Notes: generated by a model from the letters alone, not told the origin. Shown: positions 46,413 through 56,660, counted from the stretch's first letter. The stretch: DNA of 64,000 bases from Streptomyces sp. D2-8 (GCF_023184515.1 NZ_JAAHBP010000001.1:868001-932000), one strand, 5' to 3'. Numbers and translations are program-made.

Positions 46413-47801
46413 TCAGTCGTGCGCGTGGAGAGGCTTGCCGGCCAGGGCCAGGTGGGCCTCGCCGAGCGCCTCGCTCTGGGTGGGGTGGGCGTGGATGAGC
46501 TGCGCGACCTCGGCGGGCAGCGCCTCCCAGTTGTAGATCAGCTGGGCTTCGCCGACCTGCTCGCCCATGCGGTCGCCGACCATGTGGACGCCGACGACGG
46601 CACCGTCCTTGACCTGGACGAGCTTGATCTCGCCCGCGGTGCCCAGGATCTTGCTCCTGCCGTTGCCCGCGAGGTTGTACTTCAGAGCGACGACCTTGTC
46701 CGCGCCGTAGATCTCCTTGGCCTTGGCCTCGGTGATGCCCACGGAGGCGACCTCGGGGTGGCAGTACGTCACCCGCGGGACACCGTCGTAGTCGATCGGA
46801 ACGGTCTTCAGACCGGCCAGGCGCTCCGCCACCAGGATGCCCTCGGCGAAGCCGACGTGCGCGAGCTGGAGCGTCGGGACGAGGTCACCGACGGCGGAGA
46901 CGGTCGGCACGTTCGTGCGCATGTACTCGTCGACCAGGACGTAGCCGCGGTCCATCGCGACGCCCTGCTCCTCGTAGCCCAGGCCCTGGGAGACCGGGCC
47001 GCGGCCGATGGCGACCAGCAGGACCTCGGCCTCGAACTCCTTGCCGTCGGCGAGGGTGACCTTGACGCCGTCCTGGGTGTACTCGGCCTTCTGGAAGAAG
47101 GTGCCCAGGTTGAACTTGATGCCGCGCTTGCGGAACGAGCGCTCCAGGAGCTTGGAGGAGTTCTCGTCCTCGACCGGGACGAGGTGCTTCAGGCCCTCGA
47201 CGATCGTGACCTCGGTGCCGAAGGACTTCCACGCGGAGGCGAACTCGACGCCGATGACACCGCCGCCCAGGATGATCGCGGACTTCGGCACGCGGTCCAG
47301 GACGAGGGCGTGGTCGGACGAGATGATCCGGTTGCCGTCGATGTCCAGGCCGGGCAGCGACTTCGGTACGGAGCCGGTCGCGAGCAGGACGTGGCGGCCC
47401 TCGACGCGACGGCCGTTCACGTCGACGGACGTGGGGGAGGACAGTCGTCCCTCACCCTCGATGTACGTCACCTTCCGGGAGGCGACGAGCCCCTGCAGGC
47501 CCTTGTACAGGCCGGCGATCACGCCGTCCTTGTACTTGTGCACCCCGGCGATGTCGATGCCCTCGAAGGAGGCCTTCACACCGAACTGCTCGCTCTCGCG
47601 GGCCTGGTCGGCGATCTCGCCCGCGTGCAGCAGGGCCTTGGTGGGGATGCATCCCCGGTGCAGGCAGGTGCCGCCGACCTTGTCCTTCTCGATCAGGGCG
47701 ACGTCCAGGCCCAGCTGCGCCCCGCGCAGGGCCGCGGCGTAACCACCGCTGCCACCGCCGAGGATCACTAGGTCGAAAACGGTGCTGGCGTCGTTCGCCA
47801 C
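46413..47801 (-). CDS. lpdA: Dihydrolipoyl dehydrogenase (E3)
   Basis: 462 residues. FAD motif VILGGGSGGYAAALRGAQLG, redox-active disulfide GGTCLHRGCIPTKALLH, NAD motif ILGGGVIGVEFASAWKSFG, and the C-terminal His-Glu pair in HAHPTQSEAL. It reoxidises lipoyl groups with NAD+. GTG 47801 is chosen: GGAGGA lies a few bases upstream, and the open frame beyond it is non-coding. First gene of the lpdA-sucB operon. Confidence 0.97.
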   Translation of the reverse strand: MANDASTVFDLVILGGGSGGYAAALRGAQLGLDVALIEKDKVGGTCLHRGCIPTKALLHAGEIADQARESEQFGVKASFEGIDIAGVHKYKDGVIAGLYKGLQGLVASRKVTYIEGEGRLSSPTSVDVNGRRVEGRHVLLATGSVPKSLPGLDIDGNRIISSDHALVLDRVPKSAIILGGGVIGVEFASAWKSFGTEVTIVEGLKHLVPVEDENSSKLLERSFRKRGIKFNLGTFFQKAEYTQDGVKVTLADGKEFEAEVLLVAIGRGPVSQGLGYEEQGVAMDRGYVLVDEYMRTNVPTVSAVGDLVPTLQLAHVGFAEGILVAERLAGLKTVPIDYDGVPRVTYCHPEVASVGITEAKAKEIYGADKVVALKYNLAGNGRSKILGTAGEIKLVQVKDGAVVGVHMVGDRMGEQVGEAQLIYNWEALPAEVAQLIHAHPTQSEALGEAHLALAGKPLHAHD

Positions 47802-48003
47802 GTCACGTCCTCCATGCATGTGCGCCGTGAGCCGGTCTTCAGTGACCGGCAGGCGGCTGGTGTCCGGCCGCTCGTTCTTCGGCCCTTCGGTGGGGCCCTG
47901 TCCTGCCGAGCCCCATCTTCGCACTTGTCGGCACACAAGGAGACGCCGGGCTGCGGTGTGAGACGCCCCACGTTCAGATGAGCCACGCCCGAAGGAGCGC
48001 CCG

Positions 48004-48050
48004 CAGGGGCGCGGGGAACCGCGCGAGCAGCCCCCACACCCCCGCACTCG
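48004..48050. repeat. Intergenic GGGGCGCGGGGAAC repeat
   Basis: Reads GGGGCGCGGGGAACCGCGCG, then AGCAGCCCCCAC, then GCACTCG, nearly the same as the copy at 52100-52146. It lies in the gap between lpdA and pepA. No hairpin strong enough to call a terminator. Confidence 0.75.
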
Positions 48051-48086
48051 CCACACAGCGGACGAGACCGAACTCTCAGGCGCGGG

Positions 48087-49613
<1,527 letters not shown>

Positions 49614-49959
49614 GGTGGTGAAATCTCGCTTCCGATGTGAAGTTGCTGTGGTCGAGCGGTGTGGGTCGACCGGGCCCGGCAGCCGACCCTATTCCGACCT
49701 GAGGGTCTGGGTCTCACGGGGCCTTCCCCGGTGCGGCGAACACTCGACGACGAGACTACGCGCGTGGTCCGGTTCGCTCATTCCTGCGGACGTTCACCTG
49801 TCGATGGCGTAGTGGCCATTTCTTGATCCTCCATGTCGGTGAACTGAGTCACACTCGTCGCGATCCGGTGAGTGTCCTGCTCGCCGCTTTGCATGATTTC
49901 CACGGGTCCTCCTCTGTTCGACCGCAAGAGGATCCCTGGGATCTTCTGGGGGAGGAACC
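49614..49959. other. 346-bp divergent gap between pepA and the deacetylase gene
   Basis: No convincing gene on either strand; short frames here have poor codon bias. Near the right end there is a GGGGAGG ribosome site for the deacetylase gene and a short ACACTC/GAGTGT inverted repeat at about 49852-49878. Promoters of both flanking genes must lie here, but I cannot place them. Confidence 0.6.
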
Positions 49960-51993
49960 ATGGCGCAGCGTGCGCGCAGATGGAAGAACACGGCTGCCGC
50001 GATGACGGCGGCCGGCATGATCACGGCCGGGGCGGCAGCGCCCGGGGCGGCGGCCGCGACGGAACCACGCATCGATCTGAAGGTGCTGGTGGTGGACAAC
50101 GGCGACAGCCCCGTGAAGGCCGTCACCGCCCAGCTGAAGAGCACGGGCATCCCGTACACGACCATCGACCTGAACGACTCCGGACGGCCGAGGATCACGG
50201 CGTCGTTCCTGAGCGACACCGTGAGCGGCCGGCCCCGCGCCAAGTACCAGGGCGTCGTCCTGCCGAACGAGGCCCCCTTCGGCGCGGGCTCCGCGGAGCA
50301 GACCGCGCTGGAGACCTACGAGCGGACCTACGGCATCCCGCAGGTCGACGCCTACACCTGGGCGCACCCGGACGTCGGACTCGACTACACCAGCGAGGGT
50401 GGCTGGGCAGGCACTCTTGACGGGCGCGAGGCATCCGTCACCGCGGCCGGGAAGGCCGGCTGGTTCGGCTACCTCGACGGCGCGTTCCGCTTCGAGGACA
50501 ACGCCCCGGCCGTGCAGGAGAGTTACGGCTATGCCGCCCGGCCCCGCCCCGGCTTCACCAGCTACGTCGACATCCCCGTGCCCGGCGGCACCGGCCGCGG
50601 CAGCCTCGTCGGCGAGTACGCCCACGACGGCCGCCGCGAACTCGTGGTGACCTTCAACTACAACAACAGCCAGCAGCAGTTCCGGCTGCTGGCCCGCGGC
50701 ATCGTCGAGTGGCTCACCCAGGGCGTGCACCTCGGGCAGACCCGCAACTCCTTCGCGGTGCACGTCGACGACGTGTTCGCCCCGGACAGCCGCTGGGACA
50801 CCGAACGCAACTGCACCCCGGGCGACTTCGACTGCGCGGGCGGTGACGGCGAGGGCACCACGCCGATCCGCATGACCGCGGACGACGCCGCCTACGCCGC
50901 CCAGTGGCAGCGCGAGCACGGCTTCACCATGGACATGGTCTTCAACGCCGGCTCCGGCGAGGAGTGGAAGACCGAGCACGGCGGCACCGACGCCCTCGCC
51001 GCCCGGCTGCTCGCCGACAAGGCCCAGTACCGCTGGGTCAACCACACCTACACGCACCCGTTCCTCGGCTGTGTCCAGGACACCTCCAGCGTGCCGTGGA
51101 GCTGCGCGAAGAACGCCGACGGCTCGACGAAGTACATGAGCCGCTCCGAGATCGCCGCGCAGATCCGCGACAACCACAACTGGGCGGTGAACAAGGGCCT
51201 GCCCGTCGACCGCACCGAGCTGGTCACCGGTGAGCACTCCGGCCTGAAGACCCTGCCGCAGCAGCCGAACGACAACCCCAACCTGGCCGGCGCCCTCGCC
51301 GACACCGGCGTCAAGTGGATCGCCTCGGACAACTCCCGCGAGCCCGAGCAGCGGGCCGTCGGCAAGGCGCTGACCGTCCCGCGCCACCCGATGAACGTGT
51401 ACTACAACGTGGGCACGGCGGCCGAGATGGCCGACGAGTACAACTGGGTCTACACCTCGCGGGCCGACGGCGGCAGCGGTGTCTGCGAGGACAACCCCAC
51501 GTCGACGTGTCTGGACGAGCCGCTCGACCCGGCCACCGGCTACGCCGGGCACATCGTCCCGCAGGAGGCGCGCATCGCCCTCGGGCACGTCCTCGCGGGC
51601 GACCCCCGGCCGCACTACGCGCACCAGTCCAACCTGGCCGAGGACCGGCTGCTCTACCCGGTCGTGGAGAAGGTGCTCGCCGACTACCGGGCACTGTTCA
51701 CCGACGGTACCCCGCTGGAGAACCCCCGGCAGAGCGCCATCGGCACCGAGGTGCAGCGCCGCGCCGCCTGGCAGACCGCCCTGGCGAACAACCGGGTGAC
51801 GGCGTACCGCATCGGCAACACGGTCACGGTCACCGCCCCGTCGGGGACGCAGATCCCGGTGACCGCCCCCGAGGGCACGAAGAAGCAACTCCTGCTGGGG
51901 ACCAGCGCCTTCGGCACCCCGTACGCGGGAGCCCGCTCGGCCTGGACGACCCCCGCGGCACTCCAGTCGGCTCTCACGCTCAAGTTGCCCTAG
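49960..51993 (+). CDS. Secreted Agd3-like polysaccharide deacetylase (CE18/CBM87 type)
   Basis: 677 residues. Signal peptide (TAAAMTAAGMITAGAAAPGAAAA). The region IDLKVLVVDNGDSPVKAVTAQLKSTGIPYTTIDL opens a long N-terminal domain that in fungal Agd3 is the CBM87 carbohydrate-binding part. A NodB-like metal site follows: HVDD at 268-271 and the HxxxH motif HTYTH at 362-366. Agd3 removes acetyl groups from galactosaminogalactan so that it becomes cationic and adhesive. The genes downstream (PelF-, Sph3- and Ega3-like) fit the same pathway. TAG stop coincides with the left border of an inverted-repeat element. Confidence 0.8.
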   Translation: MAQRARRWKNTAAAMTAAGMITAGAAAPGAAAATEPRIDLKVLVVDNGDSPVKAVTAQLKSTGIPYTTIDLNDSGRPRITASFLSDTVSGRPRAKYQGVVLPNEAPFGAGSAEQTALETYERTYGIPQVDAYTWAHPDVGLDYTSEGGWAGTLDGREASVTAAGKAGWFGYLDGAFRFEDNAPAVQESYGYAARPRPGFTSYVDIPVPGGTGRGSLVGEYAHDGRRELVVTFNYNNSQQQFRLLARGIVEWLTQGVHLGQTRNSFAVHVDDVFAPDSRWDTERNCTPGDFDCAGGDGEGTTPIRMTADDAAYAAQWQREHGFTMDMVFNAGSGEEWKTEHGGTDALAARLLADKAQYRWVNHTYTHPFLGCVQDTSSVPWSCAKNADGSTKYMSRSEIAAQIRDNHNWAVNKGLPVDRTELVTGEHSGLKTLPQQPNDNPNLAGALADTGVKWIASDNSREPEQRAVGKALTVPRHPMNVYYNVGTAAEMADEYNWVYTSRADGGSGVCEDNPTSTCLDEPLDPATGYAGHIVPQEARIALGHVLAGDPRPHYAHQSNLAEDRLLYPVVEKVLADYRALFTDGTPLENPRQSAIGTEVQRRAAWQTALANNRVTAYRIGNTVTVTAPSGTQIPVTAPEGTKKQLLLGTSAFGTPYAGARSAWTTPAALQSALTLKLP

Positions 51994-52100
51994 GGGGTCA
52001 TTCCACTATGAGCGTCCGATCAGGTCGCGTGGTCTGGCAACGCTGCGAGGCGCGGTGCCAGACCGCGCGACCCGGGCGGGCATAGTGAAAGGACCCCTAA
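51990..52100. mobile_element. MITE-like element, short copy of the CACTATG family
   Basis: Body 51994-52097 (104 bp) with ends GGGGGTCATTCCACTATG and CATAGTGAAAGGACCCC, flanked by CTA and TAA. Both halves closely match the 162-bp element at 37562-37729, without its central part, and the inside is again a large imperfect palindrome. It sits between the deacetylase gene and the PelF-like operon. The deacetylase's TAG stop spans the left border. Confidence 0.8.
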
Positions 52101-52146
52101 AGGGGCGCGGGGAACTGCGCGACCAGCCACCACGGTCCCGCACTCG
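52101..52146. repeat. Intergenic GGGGCGCGGGGAAC repeat
   Basis: GGGGCGCGGGGAACTGCGCG then ACCAGCCACCAC then GCACTCG. Directly adjoins the right end of the inverted-repeat element. Closest copy is 48004-48050. Confidence 0.75.
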
Positions 52147-52199
52147 GGATCCGGCAGCAGTTCCCCGCACACCATCCGCACCACAGGGGGAAACACCGC

Positions 52200-53723
52200 A
52201 TGAGGCGAACAGGCCGTCATGTCACCATGCTCACGGAAGGCACCTACCCGCACGTCCACGGCGGCGTCAGCACCTGGTGCGACCAGCTCGTCAAGGGCAT
52301 GCCGGAGGTCGACTTCCACATCGTCTCGCTCACCGGCAGCGGCCGTGAACCCGTCACCTGGGAGCTGCCGCCCAACGTCTACCGCCACACCTCCGTACCG
52401 ACCTGGGGCCCGCGCCCCGGCCGCGCGAGGCCCCCGTACGGCAGGGCCCGCCGCCGCTTCACCGAGAGCTATGAGCGGTTCCTGCTCTCCTTCCTGGACC
52501 CCGGCTCGCACGCCGACTTCGGCGACTCCCTGAACGAGCTGGCCGAACTCGCCCGGGACGGAGGCCTGTCGGCCGCACTGCGCACCGAGCCGGCGCTGCG
52601 GTCGCTGATGTGGATCTGGACCATGCCGCATCTGCCGACGGCCGCCGCCCGCCCCACCGTGCACGACGCGCTGACCGCGACCGACCTGCTGGAGCACGCC
52701 CTGCGCCCGCTGGGCGTCCGCATCCCCGAGGACTCCGTGGCGCACGCCGTCAGCAGCGGCCTCGCGACCCTGCCCGCGCTCGCCGCACGCCATCTGGACG
52801 GGGTACCGTTCCTGCTCACCGAGCACGGCATCTACCTGCGCGAGCGCTACCTCGGCTACCGCCAGGGCGCCCAGCGCTGGCCCGTGAAGGCCTTCATGCT
52901 CGGCTTCTACCGCGAGCTGAACTCCTACGGCTACCGCGCCGCCGACCTCATCACGCCGTGCAACCAGTACAACCGCCGCTGGGAGGAGCGCGGCGGCGCC
53001 GACGCCGACAAGATCCGCACGGTCTACAACGGCGTCGACCCGGCCGCCTTCCCGCACGCCGGCCCCGAGCCCGAGGTCCCCACCCTGTCCTGGTGCGGCC
53101 GGATAGACCCCATCAAGGACCTGGAGACCCTGCTCCGCGCCTACGCCATGGTGCGCGCCGAGATCCCGGCGACCCGGCTGAGGCTCTTCGGCCCGGTCCC
53201 GCCCGGCGGCGAGGCCTACCGCACCCGGCTGGAGAAGCTCGCCGCCGAACTGGGCGTCACCGACGGCCTGACCTTCGAGGGCCGCATCACCGAGGTCTGG
53301 CGCGCCTACGCGGCCGGGCACCTCGTCATGCTGTCGTCGATCTCCGAGGGCTTCCCGTTCTCCATCATCGAGGCCATGTCCTGCGGCCGTACGACGGTGT
53401 CGACGGACGTCGGCGGGGTGCGCGAGGCCGTCGGCGACACGGGCCTGGTGGTGCCCCCGCGCGAGCCGGAGAAGATGGCCGCCGCCGCGCTCACCCTGCT
53501 GAAGGACGACCGACGGCGCCTGGAGCTCGGCGAGTTGTCACGCCAGCGTGTCATCGACCGGTTCACGCTGCGCCGCTCGGTGGACGCCTTCCGCACCATC
53601 TACAAGGAACTCGCGGGCGAGGACGAGGTGTACGAGCCGACGCTGGAGACCGTCGCCGACTGGACGCTGGAACTGCGCGACCCCTGGTACGCGTCCACCG
53701 CGACGGACGGGGCCGGCTGGTGA
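52200..53723 (+). CDS. PelF-like GT4 glycosyltransferase
   Basis: 507 residues, the same length as Pseudomonas PelF. N-terminal VTMLTEGTYPHVHGGVSTWCDQLV is the PelF hallmark. C-terminal GT4 (GT-B fold) features: YNGVDPAAFPHAG, SWCGRIDPIKDLETLLRAY, and the Glu-x7-Glu-type region SSISEGFPFSIIEAMSCGR. PelF polymerises UDP-GalNAc/GlcNAc-type sugars in Pel synthesis. No signal peptide, so it acts in the cytoplasm. ATG 52200 follows GGGGGA. Its TGA overlaps the next gene's GTG, so translation is coupled. Confidence 0.88.
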   Translation: MRRTGRHVTMLTEGTYPHVHGGVSTWCDQLVKGMPEVDFHIVSLTGSGREPVTWELPPNVYRHTSVPTWGPRPGRARPPYGRARRRFTESYERFLLSFLDPGSHADFGDSLNELAELARDGGLSAALRTEPALRSLMWIWTMPHLPTAAARPTVHDALTATDLLEHALRPLGVRIPEDSVAHAVSSGLATLPALAARHLDGVPFLLTEHGIYLRERYLGYRQGAQRWPVKAFMLGFYRELNSYGYRAADLITPCNQYNRRWEERGGADADKIRTVYNGVDPAAFPHAGPEPEVPTLSWCGRIDPIKDLETLLRAYAMVRAEIPATRLRLFGPVPPGGEAYRTRLEKLAAELGVTDGLTFEGRITEVWRAYAAGHLVMLSSISEGFPFSIIEAMSCGRTTVSTDVGGVREAVGDTGLVVPPREPEKMAAAALTLLKDDRRRLELGELSRQRVIDRFTLRRSVDAFRTIYKELAGEDEVYEPTLETVADWTLELRDPWYASTATDGAGW

Positions 53724-55228
53724 GCGGAAGCGTCTGGCTCCCCCCGGGCTCCCGCCCGGACACCCTCCCGGCGATTCCCCGGCAGCGCACCCCCAGCTGG
53801 GCCCGGCCCGACCCGGTCGACGAACTCGTCGGCAGACTGGAGGACTTCATAGCCGCAGCCGTCCACCCGGACGAGATAGCCGCCCTGCTGGAGTCCGACG
53901 GCCTCTCCGACGACCAGATACGCGAGCGGTACGGCGTGACGAACTCCTTCGCGCTCGCCGAGACGCTCTACGAACGCGTCGAACGCCGCTACCCCGAGCC
54001 CGACGGCCCCGCCCCCGACCCCTGGCGGACCGGCCTGCTCGGCTGCCTGCTGCGCGGCGTCGTCTTCGCCCTGCCCGGCCTCGCCTACGTCCTCGGAGCG
54101 CCGCTGTTCGCCGGCCCCGGCGACTTCGGCCTCCCCGCGGGCACGGTGTCGCTCCTCGCCGGCGCCCTGTGCGGCTGGACCTGGAACCAGGGCCTCGCCC
54201 ACCGGGCGTACGCGTGGCTGGGGCTGGGCGACCGGCCGGCCGCCCGGCGCGCCCTGCTGCTCGGCGCCCCGGCGGGCGCGCTGCTCGGCTCCCTGGTCGC
54301 AATCTTGTGCGCGGGCGGCGCCGCCCCGGCCGTGGCCGCCTTCGCCGCCGGGCAGTCCTGCTATCTGGCCGCGGCGACCGTCCTGCTGGTGATGGGCCGC
54401 GAACGGCTCCTGCTGGCCGCCCTCGCACCGATGGCGATGGGCGCGGTCCTGTCCCTCGTCGACCCGCTGCCCGAGGCCGCGGGCCCGGCCCTGCTGCTCG
54501 GCTCCCTCTCGGCCGTCGCCGTGCTCGCACTGCGCGAGGTGGCGCCCGCCCTCAAGGACGAGCACGGCTGGACCGCCGGCCTCGTCGCCCTGCTCCCGTT
54601 CGGCGCCTTCGGTACCCTCCCCGCCCACCGCCGCTCCGCCGCACCCCGGCTCACGGGCTCCCTGCCGTACGCCCTGTTCGGGCTCGCCACCGGCGTCCTC
54701 GTGCTGTACGCGGCACTCGGCGACGTCCTCGCCGGCGAGTCGTCGAGCGCGGTCGCCGCGCCCGCCGCCGTGGCCCTCACCCTCAGCATGGGCCCCGCCG
54801 AGTGGCTGCTGTACCGCTTCCGCAGCGACAGCCTCTCCGGACTGCGCGCCAGCAGCACCGCCCGGGACTTCCGCCGGACCACGCTCCTGACGGTCGTGCG
54901 GTGCCTGGCCGCCTACCTCGCCGTCCTGCTCGCGCTGAGCCTCGCCGTCTCCGCCCTGTGGCCGCACGCCCCGGTCCCGGGCGGTGCCCAACTGGCCGGG
55001 CTGCTCCTGCTGGGCGTGGTCCTGTGGACGGGCCTGCTGCTCCAGTCGTTCGGCGCGGTGACCGGCGCGACGGCGGTGTGCTGCGCCGCGGCCCTCGTCC
55101 AGACCCTGCTCCTCGTCACCCGCACCGGCGATCCGCACCTGGCGGGAGCGGTCGTGTACGGCACGGCGGCCGCCGTCCAGGCCGCCCTGGTGTGCGTCCT
55201 GCTGGGGAGGGCAACCGCCCACCGATGA
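53720..55228 (+). CDS. Polytopic membrane protein, possible PelG-like exporter
   Basis: 502 residues. The first 110 residues are cytoplasmic and helical (DELVGRLEDFIAAAVHPDEIAALLES); about 10-12 hydrophobic segments follow (for example GVVFALPGLAYVLGAPLFAG, LLLAALAPMAMGAVLSLV, YLAVLLALSLAVSALW). I cannot match it firmly to a family. Its place directly after a PelF-like gene, where Pel operons carry the MOP-type transporter PelG, suggests export of the polymer. GTG 53720 overlaps the previous stop by 4 bp; its own stop overlaps the next start. Confidence 0.8.
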   Translation: MSGSVWLPPGSRPDTLPAIPRQRTPSWARPDPVDELVGRLEDFIAAAVHPDEIAALLESDGLSDDQIRERYGVTNSFALAETLYERVERRYPEPDGPAPDPWRTGLLGCLLRGVVFALPGLAYVLGAPLFAGPGDFGLPAGTVSLLAGALCGWTWNQGLAHRAYAWLGLGDRPAARRALLLGAPAGALLGSLVAILCAGGAAPAVAAFAAGQSCYLAAATVLLVMGRERLLLAALAPMAMGAVLSLVDPLPEAAGPALLLGSLSAVAVLALREVAPALKDEHGWTAGLVALLPFGAFGTLPAHRRSAAPRLTGSLPYALFGLATGVLVLYAALGDVLAGESSSAVAAPAAVALTLSMGPAEWLLYRFRSDSLSGLRASSTARDFRRTTLLTVVRCLAAYLAVLLALSLAVSALWPHAPVPGGAQLAGLLLLGVVLWTGLLLQSFGAVTGATAVCCAAALVQTLLLVTRTGDPHLAGAVVYGTAAAVQAALVCVLLGRATAHR

Positions 55229-55884
55229 GCACTCTCCTGGTCCCGTACTACGAGCACCCGTCCGTCCGCCCCGCCGAATGGGACGCGATCGTCGCGGCGG
55301 CGCCCCGCCTCTACGGAGTCGTCCTCAACCCGGCCAGCGGCCCCGGCGACCGCCCCGACGCGGCCTTCGCCGAGGTCGCCGCCCGGCTGCGGGCCGCGGG
55401 AGTGCGGGTCCTCGGGTACGCCGACACCGACTACGGCCGCCGCGCCGCCCACAACGTCGTCCGCGACCTCACCCGGCACCGCGACTGGTACGGCACCGAC
55501 GGCGCCTTCCTCGACCAGGTCCCGTCCGGGCCCGAGGGGTTCGAGCACTACCAGAAGCTGGCGGTGGCCGCCTGGGGCGTCGGCTGCGGCACCCTCGTCC
55601 TCAACCACGGCGCGGCACCGCACCCCTGCTACGCCCGCATCGCCGACGTCCTCGTCACCTTCGAGGGCACCTGGGCCTCGTACCGCGCGCAGCCCCCGCA
55701 GACGTGGCCCGGCGGCCCGGACGTACGGCTGTGCCACCTGGTGTACGGCGTCCCACCCGACGCCGACCCGGAGGGTCTTGCCCGGGCGCGGGGTGCGGCG
55801 CTGCTGTGCGCGGTGCCCGGAACCGGAGATCATCCTTGGGGCACCCTGCCGTACACCCTGCACAACCCGGAGAACACCCCGTGA
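55225..55884 (+). CDS. Spherulin-4/Sph3-like glycoside hydrolase (GH135 type)
   Basis: 219 residues. The start STLLVPYYEHPSVRPAEWDAIVAAAP and LYGVVLNPASGPG, then VLGYADTDYGRR and YGTDGAFLDQVPSG are the pattern of the spherulation-specific family 4 (PF12138). Fungal Sph3 belongs here and cuts GalNAc-rich polymer; the acidic residue in GAFLDQ is the likely catalytic region. Unlike Sph3 and PelA it has no signal peptide. It may act on the cytoplasmic side, or leave by an unknown route. ATG 55225 and the stop both overlap the neighbouring genes by 4 bp. Confidence 0.8.
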   Translation: MSTLLVPYYEHPSVRPAEWDAIVAAAPRLYGVVLNPASGPGDRPDAAFAEVAARLRAAGVRVLGYADTDYGRRAAHNVVRDLTRHRDWYGTDGAFLDQVPSGPEGFEHYQKLAVAAWGVGCGTLVLNHGAAPHPCYARIADVLVTFEGTWASYRAQPPQTWPGGPDVRLCHLVYGVPPDADPEGLARARGAALLCAVPGTGDHPWGTLPYTLHNPENTP

Positions 55885-56660
55885 GACGCCTGCCCCTGCT
55901 CGTCGCTCTGCTCCTCGTGCTGCTCGCGGGCTGCACCCGGACCTCCGACGACAAGCCCGGCCCCCGCTGGCAACCCCGCCCCGGCACCGCCTGGCAGTGG
56001 CAGCTCAGCGGGCGCCTGGACACCTCCGTCGACGTGCCGGTCTACGACATCGACGGCTTCGACCACTCCGAGGACACGGTCGCCGGGCTGCACGACGACG
56101 GACGCAAGGTCATCTGCTACCTGTCCACCGGTGCCTGGGAGGAGTTCCGGCCGGACGCGGGGAAGTTCCCCAAGGCCGTCCTGGGCCGCGGCAACGGCTG
56201 GAAGGGCGAGCGCTGGCTCGACATCCGCCGCACCGACGTCCTGGAGCCGCTCATGGCCGCCCGCATCGACATGTGCCGCGACAAGGGCTTCGACGCGGTG
56301 GAGCCCGACAACATGGACGGTTACCGCAACGAGACGGGCTTCCCGCTCATGGCCGCCGACCAGCTGCGCTACAACCGCCTCATCGCCCGGCTGGCCCACG
56401 ACCGCGGCCTGGCCGTCGGCCTGAAGAACGACCTGGACCAGATCCCGGAACTCGTCGGGGACTTCGACTTCGCGGTCAACGAGCAGTGCGCCCAGTACGG
56501 CGAGTGCACGGCCCTGAAGCCGTTCGTCGCCGCGGGCAAGGCCGTCTTCCACGCCGAGTACGAGATCCCCACCGGCCGGTTCTGCGCCGACTCGCGCCGG
56601 CTGAAGCTCAGTTCGCTGCTCAAGAAGTACGAACTGGGGGCGTGGCGACGGGCCTGCTGA
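55881..56660 (+). CDS. GH114 endo-alpha-1,4-polygalactosaminidase-like lipoprotein
   Basis: 259 residues. Lipobox LLAGC with Cys18, so it should be tethered outside the membrane. The GH114 TIM barrel shows WQWQLSGRLDTSVDVPVYDIDGFD, VICYLSTGAWEEFRPD, GFDAVEPDNMDGYRNETGF, VGLKNDLDQIPELVGDFDFAVNEQC and HAEYEI; the Asp and Glu in these strands fit the catalytic pair of Ega3-type enzymes. It would cleave alpha-1,4-galactosamine chains, trimming or releasing the polymer. Last gene of the four-gene overlapping operon. Its 3' end overlaps that of the RDD gene by 41 bp on the other strand. Confidence 0.88.
   Translation: MRRLPLLVALLLVLLAGCTRTSDDKPGPRWQPRPGTAWQWQLSGRLDTSVDVPVYDIDGFDHSEDTVAGLHDDGRKVICYLSTGAWEEFRPDAGKFPKAVLGRGNGWKGERWLDIRRTDVLEPLMAARIDMCRDKGFDAVEPDNMDGYRNETGFPLMAADQLRYNRLIARLAHDRGLAVGLKNDLDQIPELVGDFDFAVNEQCAQYGECTALKPFVAAGKAVFHAEYEIPTGRFCADSRRLKLSSLLKKYELGAWRRAC

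Noticed and set aside
44418-47771. A 1117-codon open frame on the + strand opposite the E2 and E3 genes
   Set aside because: Shadow of two well-defined genes in GC-rich DNA; repetitive Gly/Arg/Leu composition and no ribosome site.
49823-50005. 60-codon frame overlapping the start of the deacetylase gene
   Set aside because: It overlaps the deacetylase ribosome site and signal peptide, and its codon bias is non-coding.
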